Positions 16,829-25,943 of a DNA stretch of 63,032 nt are shown here, piece after piece (within the stretch, counting starts at the first letter, position 1; each line of letters opens with the position of its first letter). The position numbers and the translations under genes were made by a program. A model generated the notes under the pieces. The model was not told the origin of the DNA. It saw only the letters and a program-made list of their open reading frames with translations, and ran no database searches. This stretch comes from CAYRAV01 sp964422365 (GTDB taxonomy: Bacteria > Bacillota > Clostridia > Lachnospirales > Lachnospiraceae), in contig CAYRAV010000013.1 in the NCBI GenBank assembly GCA_964422365.1, positions 1 to 63,032 on the forward strand, in the 5' to 3' direction.

Positions 16829-17614
16829 ATGTATTTTGAAAAATTATGGCAGTTATTTGCAGGACTTTCGGAAATAACAGCAATTGCGCTTGGAGGTTCA
16901 AGAGCAGGAATGGAATATGATGAAAAATCGGATTATGATCTGTATTTATACTGCACAAGGTTACCAGATGAAAATGTTAGAAGGGCAATTCTTGAAGAAT
17001 CATGCAGTTACATAGAAATTGGAAATGCCTTTTGGGAGTTAGAGGATGACTGTACATTAAAGGATGGAATAGATATAGACATTCTGTATCGCAGTATGGA
17101 TAGCTTTAGAGATGGATTGATTGCTGTAGTAGAACAGGGAACAGCTTATAATGGGTATACAACCTGTATGTGGCATAATCTTTTGAACTGTAAGATTTTA
17201 TATGATAAAAATGGCGAATTGCAAGGTCTGAAGGACAGATTTGATGTTACCTATCCGGCACAGCTTAAGAAAAATATTATAAACCGTAATATGAAGCTTT
17301 TACATGGATATCTGCCTTCTTACGATGCACAGATTAGGAAGGCTGCTTCTCGTAATGATGTAGTGGCAGTGAACCATAGAGTAGCAGCATTTATGGAGTC
17401 CTATTTTGACATTATTTTTGCTTTGAACGAAATGACACATCCGGGAGAAAAAAGAATGGTGGAATTGGCATTGAAGAATGCAAGGAATTTGCCTTCTGGT
17501 TTTGAAAATCATATTGATAAACTATATCATTACTTGTTTATAAAATCAGATGAGGCGATGATAATTTTGGCAGAAATGATTGAAAATCTTGAAGCTGTCA
17601 TATCAATTGAGTGA
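16829..17614 (+). CDS. Nucleotidyltransferase-domain protein (DUF4037-like)
   Basis: 261 residues with a pol-beta-type nucleotidyltransferase fold. IALGGSRAGMEYDEKSDYDLYLYC near residues 21-43 gives the GGSxAxG-DxD core, and KDGIDIDILYR near 80 supplies the third acidic strand. The C-terminal half is helical. Such proteins transfer nucleotides to small molecules or proteins, and some are resistance enzymes or MNT antitoxins; no HEPN partner is adjacent. GAGGAGTGAAGG lies just upstream. The 17615-17879 gap shows no gene. Confidence 0.82.
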   Translation: MYFEKLWQLFAGLSEITAIALGGSRAGMEYDEKSDYDLYLYCTRLPDENVRRAILEESCSYIEIGNAFWELEDDCTLKDGIDIDILYRSMDSFRDGLIAVVEQGTAYNGYTTCMWHNLLNCKILYDKNGELQGLKDRFDVTYPAQLKKNIINRNMKLLHGYLPSYDAQIRKAASRNDVVAVNHRVAAFMESYFDIIFALNEMTHPGEKRMVELALKNARNLPSGFENHIDKLYHYLFIKSDEAMIILAEMIENLEAVISIE

Positions 17615-17879
17615 AGAAAATCTGATATTCCACTCGACAATACTTCTCAAAAAAGAAACCTAAGATGGCATAAAGAAATTAGGTGTGCCTAAGGAGAAAA
17701 TTTAAATCTGAAAATATTCAAAAGTCAGGAATATTGTTGGTTCATGAATGGAATGAGTAAATGGAAAATACAAAAAATTACTTTTTATGCAATAAAGAAA
17801 GTGGAAGAAGAAAATGGATATAAAATATAGATAGTGACCTTAAGCTGCTTAAATTATAATTTTAGAAAGAAGTGTAAAC

Positions 17880-18563
17880 ATGCAATATACCATTTTGATT
17901 GTAGAAGATGAAACAGACATCAGTAAACTGTTGACTAAAATTTTGGAAACAGCAGGCTATAAAACAAATCAGGCATTTTCAGGAACAGAAGCAAAGCTCC
18001 TGTTGGAAAAAGAAATACCAGATTTAATTCTATTGGACCTTATGCTTCCAGGAATGGCAGGAGATAAACTGCTGTATGAAATCAGGGAAAACATGAACTG
18101 CAATGTTCCGATATTAGTTCTCTCAGCAAAGAGCTCATTAAATGATAAAGTAGCACTGCTTAATATGGGAGCTGACGATTATATTACAAAGCCCTTTGAA
18201 CCGGAGGAGGTGCTTGCAAGAATTCAGGCAGCTCTTAGACATATGGGCAAGACAGTGAATAACCGTCAAGCATTGTCATATAAAAGACTGAAGCTCTACC
18301 CAGAATCAAGAAAGGTAATCGTAAATGATACAGAGCTTGTATTAACGGCACATGAATATGAGATTCTCTATCTCCTTATGCAGACTCCTGAAAAAGTATA
18401 TTCAAGGGAAAATCTATATGAATTGGTATGGAAGGGTGGATATTATGGTGAAAATAACACGGTCAATGTTCATGTAAGCAATTTAAGGAAAAAGATAAAA
18501 GAAGCTGATCCAACAGAAGAATATATTCAGACTGTATATGGAATTGGATTTAAGCTTCCATGA
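17880..18563 (+). CDS. OmpR/PhoB-family response regulator
   Basis: 227 residues: a receiver domain (ILIVEDETDI acidic pair at the start, phosphorylated Asp about 53 in LILLDLMLPG, KPF switch Lys near 102) and a C-terminal winged helix (YSRENLYELVWKGGYYG, NTVNVHVSNLRKKI). It is first of a four-gene block with an ABC ATPase, permease and histidine kinase, the order used in lantibiotic/antimicrobial-peptide sensing modules. Direct repeats upstream of the ATPase gene are its likely operator. Confidence 0.93.
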   Translation: MQYTILIVEDETDISKLLTKILETAGYKTNQAFSGTEAKLLLEKEIPDLILLDLMLPGMAGDKLLYEIRENMNCNVPILVLSAKSSLNDKVALLNMGADDYITKPFEPEEVLARIQAALRHMGKTVNNRQALSYKRLKLYPESRKVIVNDTELVLTAHEYEILYLLMQTPEKVYSRENLYELVWKGGYYGENNTVNVHVSNLRKKIKEADPTEEYIQTVYGIGFKLP

Positions 18564-18567
18564 AATC

Positions 18568-18622
18568 TTTATGACTTCTTTAAAAGTTTTTTATGACTTA
18601 TTAAAAATGAAAAGGATATAAT
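18568..18622 (+). promoter_or_regulatory. Promoter with 22-bp-spaced direct repeats (candidate operator)
   Basis: TTTATGACTT occurs at 18568-18577 and again at 18590-18599, exactly two helical turns apart and each followed by an A/T-rich TTTAAAA or ATTAAAA. TATAAT (18617-18622) sits 18 nt after the ATGACT of the second repeat. The arrangement fits an OmpR-type activator bound at the -35. Confidence 0.55.
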
Positions 18623-18661
18623 ATGTTTGTCAATAAAAAATTCTTAGAAAGGAAGAAAAAG

Positions 18662-19588
18662 ATGAATGAATATGTCATAGAAACAAAACAGGCCACAAAG
18701 GTTTATGGTCCGGTCCTTGCATTAGACCATGTGGATATCCATGTAAAAAGAGGAAGCATATACGGACTGATTGGAGATAATGGTGCGGGAAAATCCACTC
18801 TTTTAAAATTGCTGGCAGGGCATAGTTTTGCTACATCAGGAGAAATATGCCTGTTTGGCAGATGCAAAGAAAAGGAGTTGGAACGAAGCCGCAGACAGAT
18901 TGGTGCGAGCATTGAACAGCCGGGATTTTTCCCGAATATGACTGTGGAAAAGATGTTGGAATATTATCGTATCCAAAGAGGAATCCCAGAAAAGGGAAAG
19001 GTAGAAGAAATTCTAAAGCTGACGGGTATCTGGGATAAACGAAAAAGCAGATGCAAAGACCTGTCTCTTGGACAAAAACAGAGATTAGGGCTTTCGATTG
19101 CTATGATTGGAGAACCCCAGCTTTTAATATTAGATGAACCGATTAATGGATTAGATCCCAGCGGCATGATGGAACTTAGAAAACTGTTTCGTCGTTTGAA
19201 TGAAGAGAAAAATATCACGATCTTACTTTCTAGTCATATTCTATCAGAATTACAGCAGACAGCCAGTACATTTGGATTTTTAAGCAAGGGACGGCTGATG
19301 GAAGAAATCTCTGCAAAAAAATTATATGAAAAGTGTACAGATTATTTCAATATTACGGTTTCAGAACCAGAGGAATATATGGCACTGTTAGAAGGTAATT
19401 TTCCGGAAGAAGTCTATAAGGTACTTCCGGATAAGAGTATTCAGATTACCAATCCCAAAAGGGAGTCAGAAGTTTATAGCCGCCTTGCAGCAGAACATAA
19501 TATTTATATCAGGGGATTGGAGAAAAAACATGCTTCGTTAGAAGATTATTACATGAAATTGAAAACAGGAGGTCAGGGAATATGTTAA
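18662..19588 (+). CDS. ABC transporter ATP-binding protein (lantibiotic-immunity type)
   Basis: 308 residues with a complete ABC ATPase: Walker A GDNGAGKSTLLK, signature LSLGQKQRLGLS, Walker B LLILDEPINGLD, and the H-loop SSHILSEL. The upstream ATG at 18623 abuts the -10 TATAAT, so it would be at or before the transcription start. 18662 is preferred, after GAAAGGAAG. It overlaps the permease by 7 nt. The pattern resembles bacitracin/lantibiotic exporters such as MutF/BcrA. Confidence 0.93.
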   Translation: MNEYVIETKQATKVYGPVLALDHVDIHVKRGSIYGLIGDNGAGKSTLLKLLAGHSFATSGEICLFGRCKEKELERSRRQIGASIEQPGFFPNMTVEKMLEYYRIQRGIPEKGKVEEILKLTGIWDKRKSRCKDLSLGQKQRLGLSIAMIGEPQLLILDEPINGLDPSGMMELRKLFRRLNEEKNITILLSSHILSELQQTASTFGFLSKGRLMEEISAKKLYEKCTDYFNITVSEPEEYMALLEGNFPEEVYKVLPDKSIQITNPKRESEVYSRLAAEHNIYIRGLEKKHASLEDYYMKLKTGGQGIC

Positions 19589-20355
19589 ACTATATAAAAA
19601 GCGAATTTTACAGGGTTTTTAATAACATGTGGGTTTATGCCACGGCGGGAATCCTTGCAATGCTCATTCTGTTTGCAAACTTGGTCTTATATTGGTTTCA
19701 AAAGTATACCATCAACTTTCCCTATGGAACAACCTCATATTCCTTTTCCAATATTGTTGCAGAGCCAATGTTATACTGTTACATAGCATTCGTCATTGTT
19801 GCAATTCTCTATGAAGGGGATAAACGTTACGGCAGTCAGAAAAACAGCATTGCCTATGGAATTCCCCGAACAAAAATTTTTGCAGGCAAGTGTATCGTCA
19901 GCTTGTTTACCGCCCTTGCAATCTTATTTGCTGTCATGACCGTTTATATTAGCAGTGCAATGTTATTATTAGAACACAAGGGGCCTGTAGATGTAAAAGA
20001 TATGCTGATGGAAGTTCCGGCAATATCTTTGATTGCAGTTTCGGCCGTAATTTTAAGTGTCATTGTTTTGGAATATTTTGATAAGAGCATTACAGGCATC
20101 ATTATATGTTTTTTTATATTCTCTGTAATACCAAAGGTTCTCTTTTATATGGGAATGAAGATTGATTTTCTTATGAATATTGCCATGTGGCTGCCACATA
20201 ATTTTTTTACTACAGAAATGAATGTTAATATGAGTCAATGCATAACCATATGGGATACGGCAGCAGGAATGGCAAAATGCCTGATTTCCGGTGCGGCAGG
20301 AATTGTTATCTTCAGTATTGCAGGGGTAACACTATTGAGAAAAAAAGATATTTAA
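19582..20355 (+). CDS. ABC transporter permease (ABC-2 type)
   Basis: 257 residues with six predicted membrane helices, beginning with WVYATAGILAMLILFANLVLYW. The short loop YGIPRTKIFAGK (residues about 90-101) is the ABC-2 coupling-helix region. Its start overlaps the ATPase stop. It probably pairs with that ATPase to move a peptide antibiotic or lipid. It ends 22 nt before the kinase gene. Confidence 0.87.
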   Translation: MLNYIKSEFYRVFNNMWVYATAGILAMLILFANLVLYWFQKYTINFPYGTTSYSFSNIVAEPMLYCYIAFVIVAILYEGDKRYGSQKNSIAYGIPRTKIFAGKCIVSLFTALAILFAVMTVYISSAMLLLEHKGPVDVKDMLMEVPAISLIAVSAVILSVIVLEYFDKSITGIIICFFIFSVIPKVLFYMGMKIDFLMNIAMWLPHNFFTTEMNVNMSQCITIWDTAAGMAKCLISGAAGIVIFSIAGVTLLRKKDI

Positions 20356-20377
20356 AAATTGCTTTGGAGGAAGGAAA

Positions 20378-21322
20378 ATGATGTATTGGTTTCTCGTTTC
20401 TGCCATTATAATAGGTGGATATTTTGCACTTCGTTACTTTTTGATAAAGCATGCACTTAGAGAAGTAAACGAGGAACTGCAGGATATATATAAAGACATG
20501 GCACAAAATCAGATTCTTCATTTGCCAATGCCTGACCGGGATTTGGAACGGCTTATGCTTTCTATGAATGCCGCTTTGGAAGAAGTGCGTAAGGAACGCC
20601 AAAGCTATGAGAAACGTGAGAAGGAATTTCAAGAACAGATAGAAAATATCAGCCATGATTTAAGGACACCTTTGACAGTCATCCTGGGTTATATAAGATT
20701 AATGAAGAAATCTAAAAGGGAAAGGGATTTAGGTCAAGATCAGATAGAGTCACTGGAGATCATAGAAAGAAAAGCAAGATCTATGGAAAAATTGGTAACA
20801 CAGTTTTATGCATATTCCCGTCTGAGGGCTCAAGATTGTCAGTTAATCATACATGAGGTGGATGTTTGCAGGATTTTAAGGGAAAGTATCATTGATAATT
20901 ATCAGATTCTGGAAAAGGCACAATTGAAAGTTGACAGCAGGCTGCCGGAGCACCCTGTAATGGTTCAGGCAGAAGCCAGTGCATTAGAGCGGATATTTTC
21001 TAATCTGTTTCAAAATGCTGGACGATATGCAGATAGCTTTCTGGATATTCAGATAAAAGAAAGCGGTGAAAAGACACTTATTACTTTAGTAAATGATACA
21101 GATAAGATTTCCGAAGAAGAAATTTCCCATTTGTTTGACCGCTTTTATGTGCAGGATGATGCCAGGAATCAAGATGGCACAGGATTGGGGCTGACAGTTG
21201 CAAGGTCTTTGGCAGAAGCTATGGATGGTACATTAACGGCTGAGATTGTAAAGGAGCAGCAAAGAAAGAATGGGGTAAAAAATGTTATAATTTGTTTTAA
21301 CTTGTCTTTAAAAAATGTTTAA
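20378..21322 (+). CDS. Sensor histidine kinase
   Basis: 314 residues. A single hydrophobic N-terminal segment (MMYWFLVSAIIIGGYFALRYF) leads to a coiled linker, a HisKA domain with NISHDLRTPLTVILGY (His near 93) and a HATPase domain (NLFQNAGRYAD N-box, DGTGLGLTVARSL G-box). The lack of a large extracytoplasmic sensor is typical of intramembrane-sensing kinases that read the state of a partner ABC transporter. Cognate of the response regulator at 17880 by operon position. Confidence 0.92.
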   Translation: MMYWFLVSAIIIGGYFALRYFLIKHALREVNEELQDIYKDMAQNQILHLPMPDRDLERLMLSMNAALEEVRKERQSYEKREKEFQEQIENISHDLRTPLTVILGYIRLMKKSKRERDLGQDQIESLEIIERKARSMEKLVTQFYAYSRLRAQDCQLIIHEVDVCRILRESIIDNYQILEKAQLKVDSRLPEHPVMVQAEASALERIFSNLFQNAGRYADSFLDIQIKESGEKTLITLVNDTDKISEEEISHLFDRFYVQDDARNQDGTGLGLTVARSLAEAMDGTLTAEIVKEQQRKNGVKNVIICFNLSLKNV

Positions 21323-21377
21323 ATGGAAAAACATTAAAATAATAAATGAAATAAATCAATGAAAAGGAGAAATTACA

Positions 21378-21782
21378 ATGAATGTGAATGAATTTAACCA
21401 AATATTCCCTTTGGGAGAAAAAAATGAAGCCTATGCAAAGTTCTTTGTCGGACAGAGTTATCTGAATATGCTGACAACAGAGAGGGTAGGCATTGCCAAT
21501 GTGACCTTTGAGCCGGGATGCCGGAATAACTGGCATATCCATCACAAGGGAGGCCAGATTCTTTTGTGCACTGCCGGACGCGGTTATTATCAGGAATGGG
21601 GAAAGCCGGCACAGGAGATGAAGCCGGGAGATGTAATCAACATACCACCTGAAGTCAAACATTGGCATGGTGCTGCCCCGGATAGCTGGTTTTCCCATCT
21701 GGCAGTTGAAGTTCCTGCAGAGGATGGTTCCAACGAATGGCTGGAGCCGGTGGATGATGAAACATATAAAACATTGAAATAA
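21378..21782 (+). CDS. Cupin-domain protein
   Basis: 134 residues forming one cupin barrel. Motif 1 is GCRNNWHIHHKGGQILLCTAGRG and motif 2 is KPGDVINIPPEVKHWHG, giving the His/Glu metal set. This subgroup is often encoded beside alcohol dehydrogenases, reductases or carboxymuconolactone decarboxylase-like proteins in Clostridia. AAAAGGAGAAATT precedes the ATG. It lies 31 nt before the dehydrogenase and is likely in one unit with it. Local GC content is visibly higher than in the neighbouring operons. Confidence 0.88.
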   Translation: MNVNEFNQIFPLGEKNEAYAKFFVGQSYLNMLTTERVGIANVTFEPGCRNNWHIHHKGGQILLCTAGRGYYQEWGKPAQEMKPGDVINIPPEVKHWHGAAPDSWFSHLAVEVPAEDGSNEWLEPVDDETYKTLK

Positions 21783-21813
21783 TTCAGAATAGGAGAACAA
21801 GGAGGACAAACAA

Positions 21814-22983
21814 ATGTTAGGAAATTTTGCTTATTGTAATCCGACCAAATTATATTTTGGTGAGGATTCTTTGCAGTATTTGAATACAGAGCTGCCAAAG
21901 TATGGAAAGAATATTGTGTTAGTGTATGGTGGAGGCTCGATTAAGAAAAACGGCATCTATGATGAGGTGTTAGAAATACTTAGGTCAAATGGTAAAAATG
22001 TTGCAGAGATTTCCGGAGTTATGCCAAACCCTACCCTTGAAAAATTATATGAGGGTGTAGAGATTGCAAGAAATCATAAAGTGGATTTGCTTTTAGCGGT
22101 GGGTGGAGGTTCTGTCTGTGATTATGCAAAAGCAGTGTCTGTATCAGTTTATTGTGATGAGGATCCATGGGAAAAATATTATCTGAAATTTGAGGAACCA
22201 GACTGTGAAATCATTCCAGTGGGCTGTGTGCTTACCATGGTTGGAACTGGTTCAGAGATGAATGCAGGAGCTGTGATTACCAATCATGAGAGCAGGATGA
22301 AGATTGGCCATGTGTTTGCGGATGAGAACATTATGCCAAAGTTTTCTATCTTGAATCCGAAGTATACACTGACACTTCCTCATTATCAGATGATTTCAGG
22401 AATCTATGATATTTTCAATCATATTTGTGAACAGTACTTCTCTGGAGAGGACGATAATACAAGTGATTATATCAGCGAGGGACTGATGAAGTCTTTGATT
22501 TATTCCAGTAGGATTGCTAATAAAAATGACCAGGATTATGAGGCGAGAAGCAACATTATGTGGACTGCCACTTGGGCACTCAATACCCTTGTGGCAAAGG
22601 GAAAATCCACGGACTGGATGGTTCATATGCTTGGCCAGGCGGTAGGTGCCCATACAGATGCGACGCATGGCATGACACTGTCTGCGGTTTCCCTGCCGTA
22701 CTACCGATATATTATGCCTTATGGACTGGCAAAATTTAAGAGATTTGCAGTGAATGTCTGGGAAGTGGATGCAAATGGCAAGACCGATGAGCAGGCTGCA
22801 TTGGAAGGACTCGCAGCTATGGAAAGCTGGATGAAGGAACTTGGACTTGTAATGAATTTGACAGAGCTTGGAGCAACGGTGGACATGATAGAAGACATTG
22901 CTGATTCTACGATTGTTCTGGATGGAGGCTATAAGGTATTAGAGCGGGAGGAAATTACAGCTATTTTGAGAGAGAGTTTATAA
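21814..22983 (+). CDS. Iron-containing (NADH-dependent) alcohol dehydrogenase
   Basis: 389 residues of the Fe-ADH/butanol-dehydrogenase group (YqhD/BdhA-like). It has YGGGSIKKNG and AVGGGSVCDYAKAVS for the cofactor, and GTGSEMNAGAVIT in the family signature. The metal site uses an Asp/His set around HICEQYF, HMLGQAVGAHTDATHGMTLS. It reduces aldehydes or ketones such as butyraldehyde or methylglyoxal; the true substrate is unknown. GGAGGACAAAC precedes the ATG. Confidence 0.92.
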   Translation: MLGNFAYCNPTKLYFGEDSLQYLNTELPKYGKNIVLVYGGGSIKKNGIYDEVLEILRSNGKNVAEISGVMPNPTLEKLYEGVEIARNHKVDLLLAVGGGSVCDYAKAVSVSVYCDEDPWEKYYLKFEEPDCEIIPVGCVLTMVGTGSEMNAGAVITNHESRMKIGHVFADENIMPKFSILNPKYTLTLPHYQMISGIYDIFNHICEQYFSGEDDNTSDYISEGLMKSLIYSSRIANKNDQDYEARSNIMWTATWALNTLVAKGKSTDWMVHMLGQAVGAHTDATHGMTLSAVSLPYYRYIMPYGLAKFKRFAVNVWEVDANGKTDEQAALEGLAAMESWMKELGLVMNLTELGATVDMIEDIADSTIVLDGGYKVLEREEITAILRESL

Positions 22984-23128
22984 TTTTGTCAAAAATTACA
23001 CTATTTTATAGCCAAAGTAATAAATATATATTATTAAGGGGCAATTTCTTTTGTGGGGATTGCTTCTTACTATGTTTATTCCCACAGAGGATTGATTTAG
23101 AGAAAAACTGTAATGATTTTATGATGTA

Positions 23129-23293
23129 TTAGAGCGTGTTTGAAAATTTGCTGCCACAGTCTGCCAGTTTCATTTTGTGGTATATTAGCCTCCAATTTAA
23201 TCAATACAGTCCGCTGTACCTCATAAATTTGCGATAAATTCCTGCAAATTGTGACATATATCTTTCGGAAGGCAATTTTCAAACACACTCTGG
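23129..23293. repeat. Repeat family A copy
   Basis: TTAGAGCGTGTTTGAAAATT on the left and CAATTTTCAAACACACTCTGG on the right. The interior matches the other copies (CCAATTTAATCAATACAG...CTCATAAATTTG). It fills most of the 22984-23343 gap; a weak hairpin GGGGCAAT/ATTGCTTC near 23038 may terminate the dehydrogenase transcript. Confidence 0.8.
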
Positions 23294-23343
23294 CAGGAAT
23301 AAAATTTACAAAGGCAGAAAAATTTAGAAGGGAGATGAAAGTT

Positions 23344-24447
23344 GTGGTTTCAAAAAAATTATTACAATTTTTAGGTTCTGGAACTGATTTTGCAGACTTA
23401 GGAAATGAAGAGTTTGTAATTAAAAACGAAATATATGGAAAAGAGATAGGGAAAGCAATTCATAATGGTGATATGCTTAACTTTTCATGTGAGTTAAGTA
23501 ATAACTTGGAAAACATGGATTTGTACAAGGCATGTGTAGTTTCTAATTTTATTGGTTTTGTGTGCGAAAAAACAGGAGATACATGTGCTGGTAAAAATCT
23601 AATAGTGTTGTTGGTAAAAGCATGCAGGCTGGTAGAAAAGTTCTTTAGTTATTTTACCAAAGAAGACGGAGAAGTAGATATGCCTGAAAATGCCAATTTT
23701 GAAGAGATTTTTAAAGAAAATAGAGAGTGTGTATGTGCGTACTATGGGTTTAATACACTGTGTGTATCAGCTATGGCATTTCTTGCCAGGGATAATGAAT
23801 GTCGGGAATATCTGAGAACGTTCGATATAGCCGAAACACTTTCTTTTCTTACTGAAGAAACACCTGTAACGGAATATATGAAGTCAGTATACTATGTAAA
23901 TAGAATTTATGTTACATGCAGCCGGCTTCCTTTGCTGGTGCTTGATACAGAGAAAAGGCAAGGTTTTATAGCAGAAGCAAATGATTTGGATAATTGTTTT
24001 CATATGATTTTTCTATTAGAAGAAGAATTGTATAAAAATTATGGCAGGGAATGTAGTATGCAAAATTACCAGAGTGATGAGGATTTATCTGCAGCAGCAC
24101 ATGGAGAATATCCTAAATGTGGTAATCAATCATATACCACATTTTTTACAGAATTTAATTATGGAGTATATATCTGGGAGCAGCAAAATAAACACAAGGA
24201 TGATGTTAATTTTAATGATAAGTTAAGTTTTCTGATATGGGGTGAGATGTCTCCTATTCATATTCCTAAGTTAGGGGAGTATCATGTAGTTATGCTTCAA
24301 AGGGGTGGACCGTCAAGAAGTTTTTCAGCAGGATTTTTATTTGTAGGTCACACTGCATTAAAACCATATGTGAAGATTGAGCGAAGTTTAAGTAAGCAGG
24401 AGTATGACGAGTGGGAAAGGAAATTGGATTCGCTGCAAGAGGAATAA
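23344..24447 (+). CDS. Unknown 367-residue protein
   Basis: Not recognised. It begins VSKKLLQFLGSGTDFADLGNEEF, is soluble, Cys-rich in the middle (CVVSNFIGFVCEKTGDTC) and ends in a charged helix. GTG at 23344 is chosen because AAGGGAG lies 9 nt upstream; ATG at 23335 is possible but has no room for a ribosome site. Longer in-frame extensions would run into the family A repeat at 23129-23293. No neighbour suggests a role. A large secreted-effector or polymorphic-toxin context was considered but not supported. Confidence 0.65.
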   Translation: MVSKKLLQFLGSGTDFADLGNEEFVIKNEIYGKEIGKAIHNGDMLNFSCELSNNLENMDLYKACVVSNFIGFVCEKTGDTCAGKNLIVLLVKACRLVEKFFSYFTKEDGEVDMPENANFEEIFKENRECVCAYYGFNTLCVSAMAFLARDNECREYLRTFDIAETLSFLTEETPVTEYMKSVYYVNRIYVTCSRLPLLVLDTEKRQGFIAEANDLDNCFHMIFLLEEELYKNYGRECSMQNYQSDEDLSAAAHGEYPKCGNQSYTTFFTEFNYGVYIWEQQNKHKDDVNFNDKLSFLIWGEMSPIHIPKLGEYHVVMLQRGGPSRSFSAGFLFVGHTALKPYVKIERSLSKQEYDEWERKLDSLQEE

Positions 24448-24602
24448 ACTGATATATGTATTGTATTTAAAGAAACGAATGGAAGGAGTTGTTGTATTTA
24501 ATTTTAATGTAACAGCTTCTTTTTGGAGTGTAATAGAGAAAATTTTGTGGTGGAAAAAGAGAGATGATATAATTTAATTATAGAGAAAGGAAAACAAAGA
24601 CA

Positions 24603-24867
24603 ATGCAGCAATTTGACTTATATTTTAGACAGCCGAGGTGTTCAAAAAGCACCATTTTGGAAATGTGCAGCATTTGGATTGGCATGTATTTTACAGGAAT
24701 ATGAAGTATATGAAAAACTGGCTTGTGAGAGAAGTTTTGACATGTCTAAATTTTTGAAGAAGACAATGGAAAGATTTTGGAGAACAGTTTCTACAGGTTA
24801 TTCCATAGAGGAGAAATACATACTTGCCATAGAGGAGAGTTTTTTTAAACCGCAAAATGTCTGGTAA
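24603..24867 (+). pseudogene. Frameshifted fragment resembling a small immunity-type protein
   Basis: An ATG at 24603 after AAAGGAAAACAAAG opens MQQFDLYFRQP, then a +1 shift near 24635 is needed to enter the frame VQKAPFWKCAAFGLACILQEYEVYEKLAC that runs to 24867. The combined product (about 88 residues) looks like the N-terminal part of DUF416-like immunity proteins, but this is weak. It may be a decayed gene. The region 24448-24602 shows nothing else. Confidence 0.35.
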
Positions 24868-24978
24868 GAGTGTACAAAAGAGGGATAGAGCCATTTTACT
24901 AGAAACAGTAAATGCAGTTTATCTTGAGGATTAGAGATTCTATTGATGAAATAAAAAGGAATGAAAAGAGGGATGATT

Positions 24979-25674
24979 ATGATAATTTTTTGGATAGTAG
25001 CAATTTTGTTTAGTATCATTGTTTTATTCTGGATATGCAGAAAGGCTTTTTTCTTAACTGATAGAAATGTGAATAAAACAGATAAAGAAGATATTGAAAT
25101 AAATAACGGTTTGATAAATAAAGAGGATAGGATCACTATTACAGAAGATGATTTTGAACGGATGAAGGTTCCGGATAAAATTGTAATAGATGATACAGTA
25201 ATTGAGAAAGTGGATATTAATTTTGAAACAATACAGAAACTACAACAGCATTTATATGTTGGAGATTATGAGCGTATTGAGATTACAAATTTTGGTTATA
25301 TGGTACATAAAAAGAAAAAATATCTGTCACATGAGAATTCTTTAGTATTTCAGTGTGAAGACGGAAAAGTGCTTATGCGTTATTTTGATGGGGAGAAACT
25401 GAATGTGAATACCTTTTTTGCAAACAGAAACAATGCAGGAAGTATGCCAAGCGAACAGATACCAATAGTAACATTTAGAGGAAGGGAAGAGTCGGAACAA
25501 TATATACTATATGACAGAAGGAAGTTAGTAAGTATTTTTCTGGAATTATTGTATACAGGAAATATAGTGTATGAAATAGATGTAAATACAATGGATAGCG
25601 GGTATTTTAGTACACGGTATTTTTCAAATAAGAATGCTTATTTGAAGATGAAAAATGAAGTCGGAGAATTTTAA
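24979..25674 (+). CDS. Unknown membrane-anchored protein
   Basis: 231 residues: one N-terminal membrane helix (IIFWIVAILFSIIVLFWICRK) then a soluble domain of about 200 residues with many aromatic and charged residues (DYERIEITNFGYMVHKKKKYL, EQYILYDRRKLVSIFLELLYTG). No family recognised. Of three nearby ATGs, 24979 is preferred because AGAGGG lies 6 nt upstream. It is monocistronic, followed by repeat E. Confidence 0.65.
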   Translation: MIIFWIVAILFSIIVLFWICRKAFFLTDRNVNKTDKEDIEINNGLINKEDRITITEDDFERMKVPDKIVIDDTVIEKVDINFETIQKLQQHLYVGDYERIEITNFGYMVHKKKKYLSHENSLVFQCEDGKVLMRYFDGEKLNVNTFFANRNNAGSMPSEQIPIVTFRGREESEQYILYDRRKLVSIFLELLYTGNIVYEIDVNTMDSGYFSTRYFSNKNAYLKMKNEVGEF

Positions 25675-25691
25675 CTGTAACAATAATTTAG

Positions 25692-25774
25692 TAGGTAATT
25701 GCAAAACTCCAGGTAACCTTAATTTTATTTGTATAAATATTTACAAAGTAAATAGAGTTTCCCAATTGCCTAAA
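25692..25774. repeat. Repeat family E (83-bp inverted-repeat element)
   Basis: Ends TAGGTAATTGCAAAACTC and GAGTTTCCCAATTGCCTA form an 18-bp imperfect terminal inverted repeat. The second copy is at 43853-43962 with ends CAATTGCGAAACTCT and AGAGTTTCGCAATTGTC. Confidence 0.65.
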
Positions 25775-25943
25775 TAAATTAGAATAAAAAGGATGGGAAA
25801 CGACCAAAGGCAAATCAGCTTATGACAGAGTTGTTGACAGATGAATTTGCCGCCCAAAACCAACTTTAGTAAATTGTGAAGAGTAAGTTAGTTGTGAATG
25901 GTTATAATAATTACAAAAATATTAGAAAAGGAGAAGATTTATT

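Noticed and set aside
16829..17614. MNT/HEPN toxin-antitoxin pair
   Set aside because: The nucleotidyltransferase is far larger than MNT antitoxins and no HEPN gene is adjacent.
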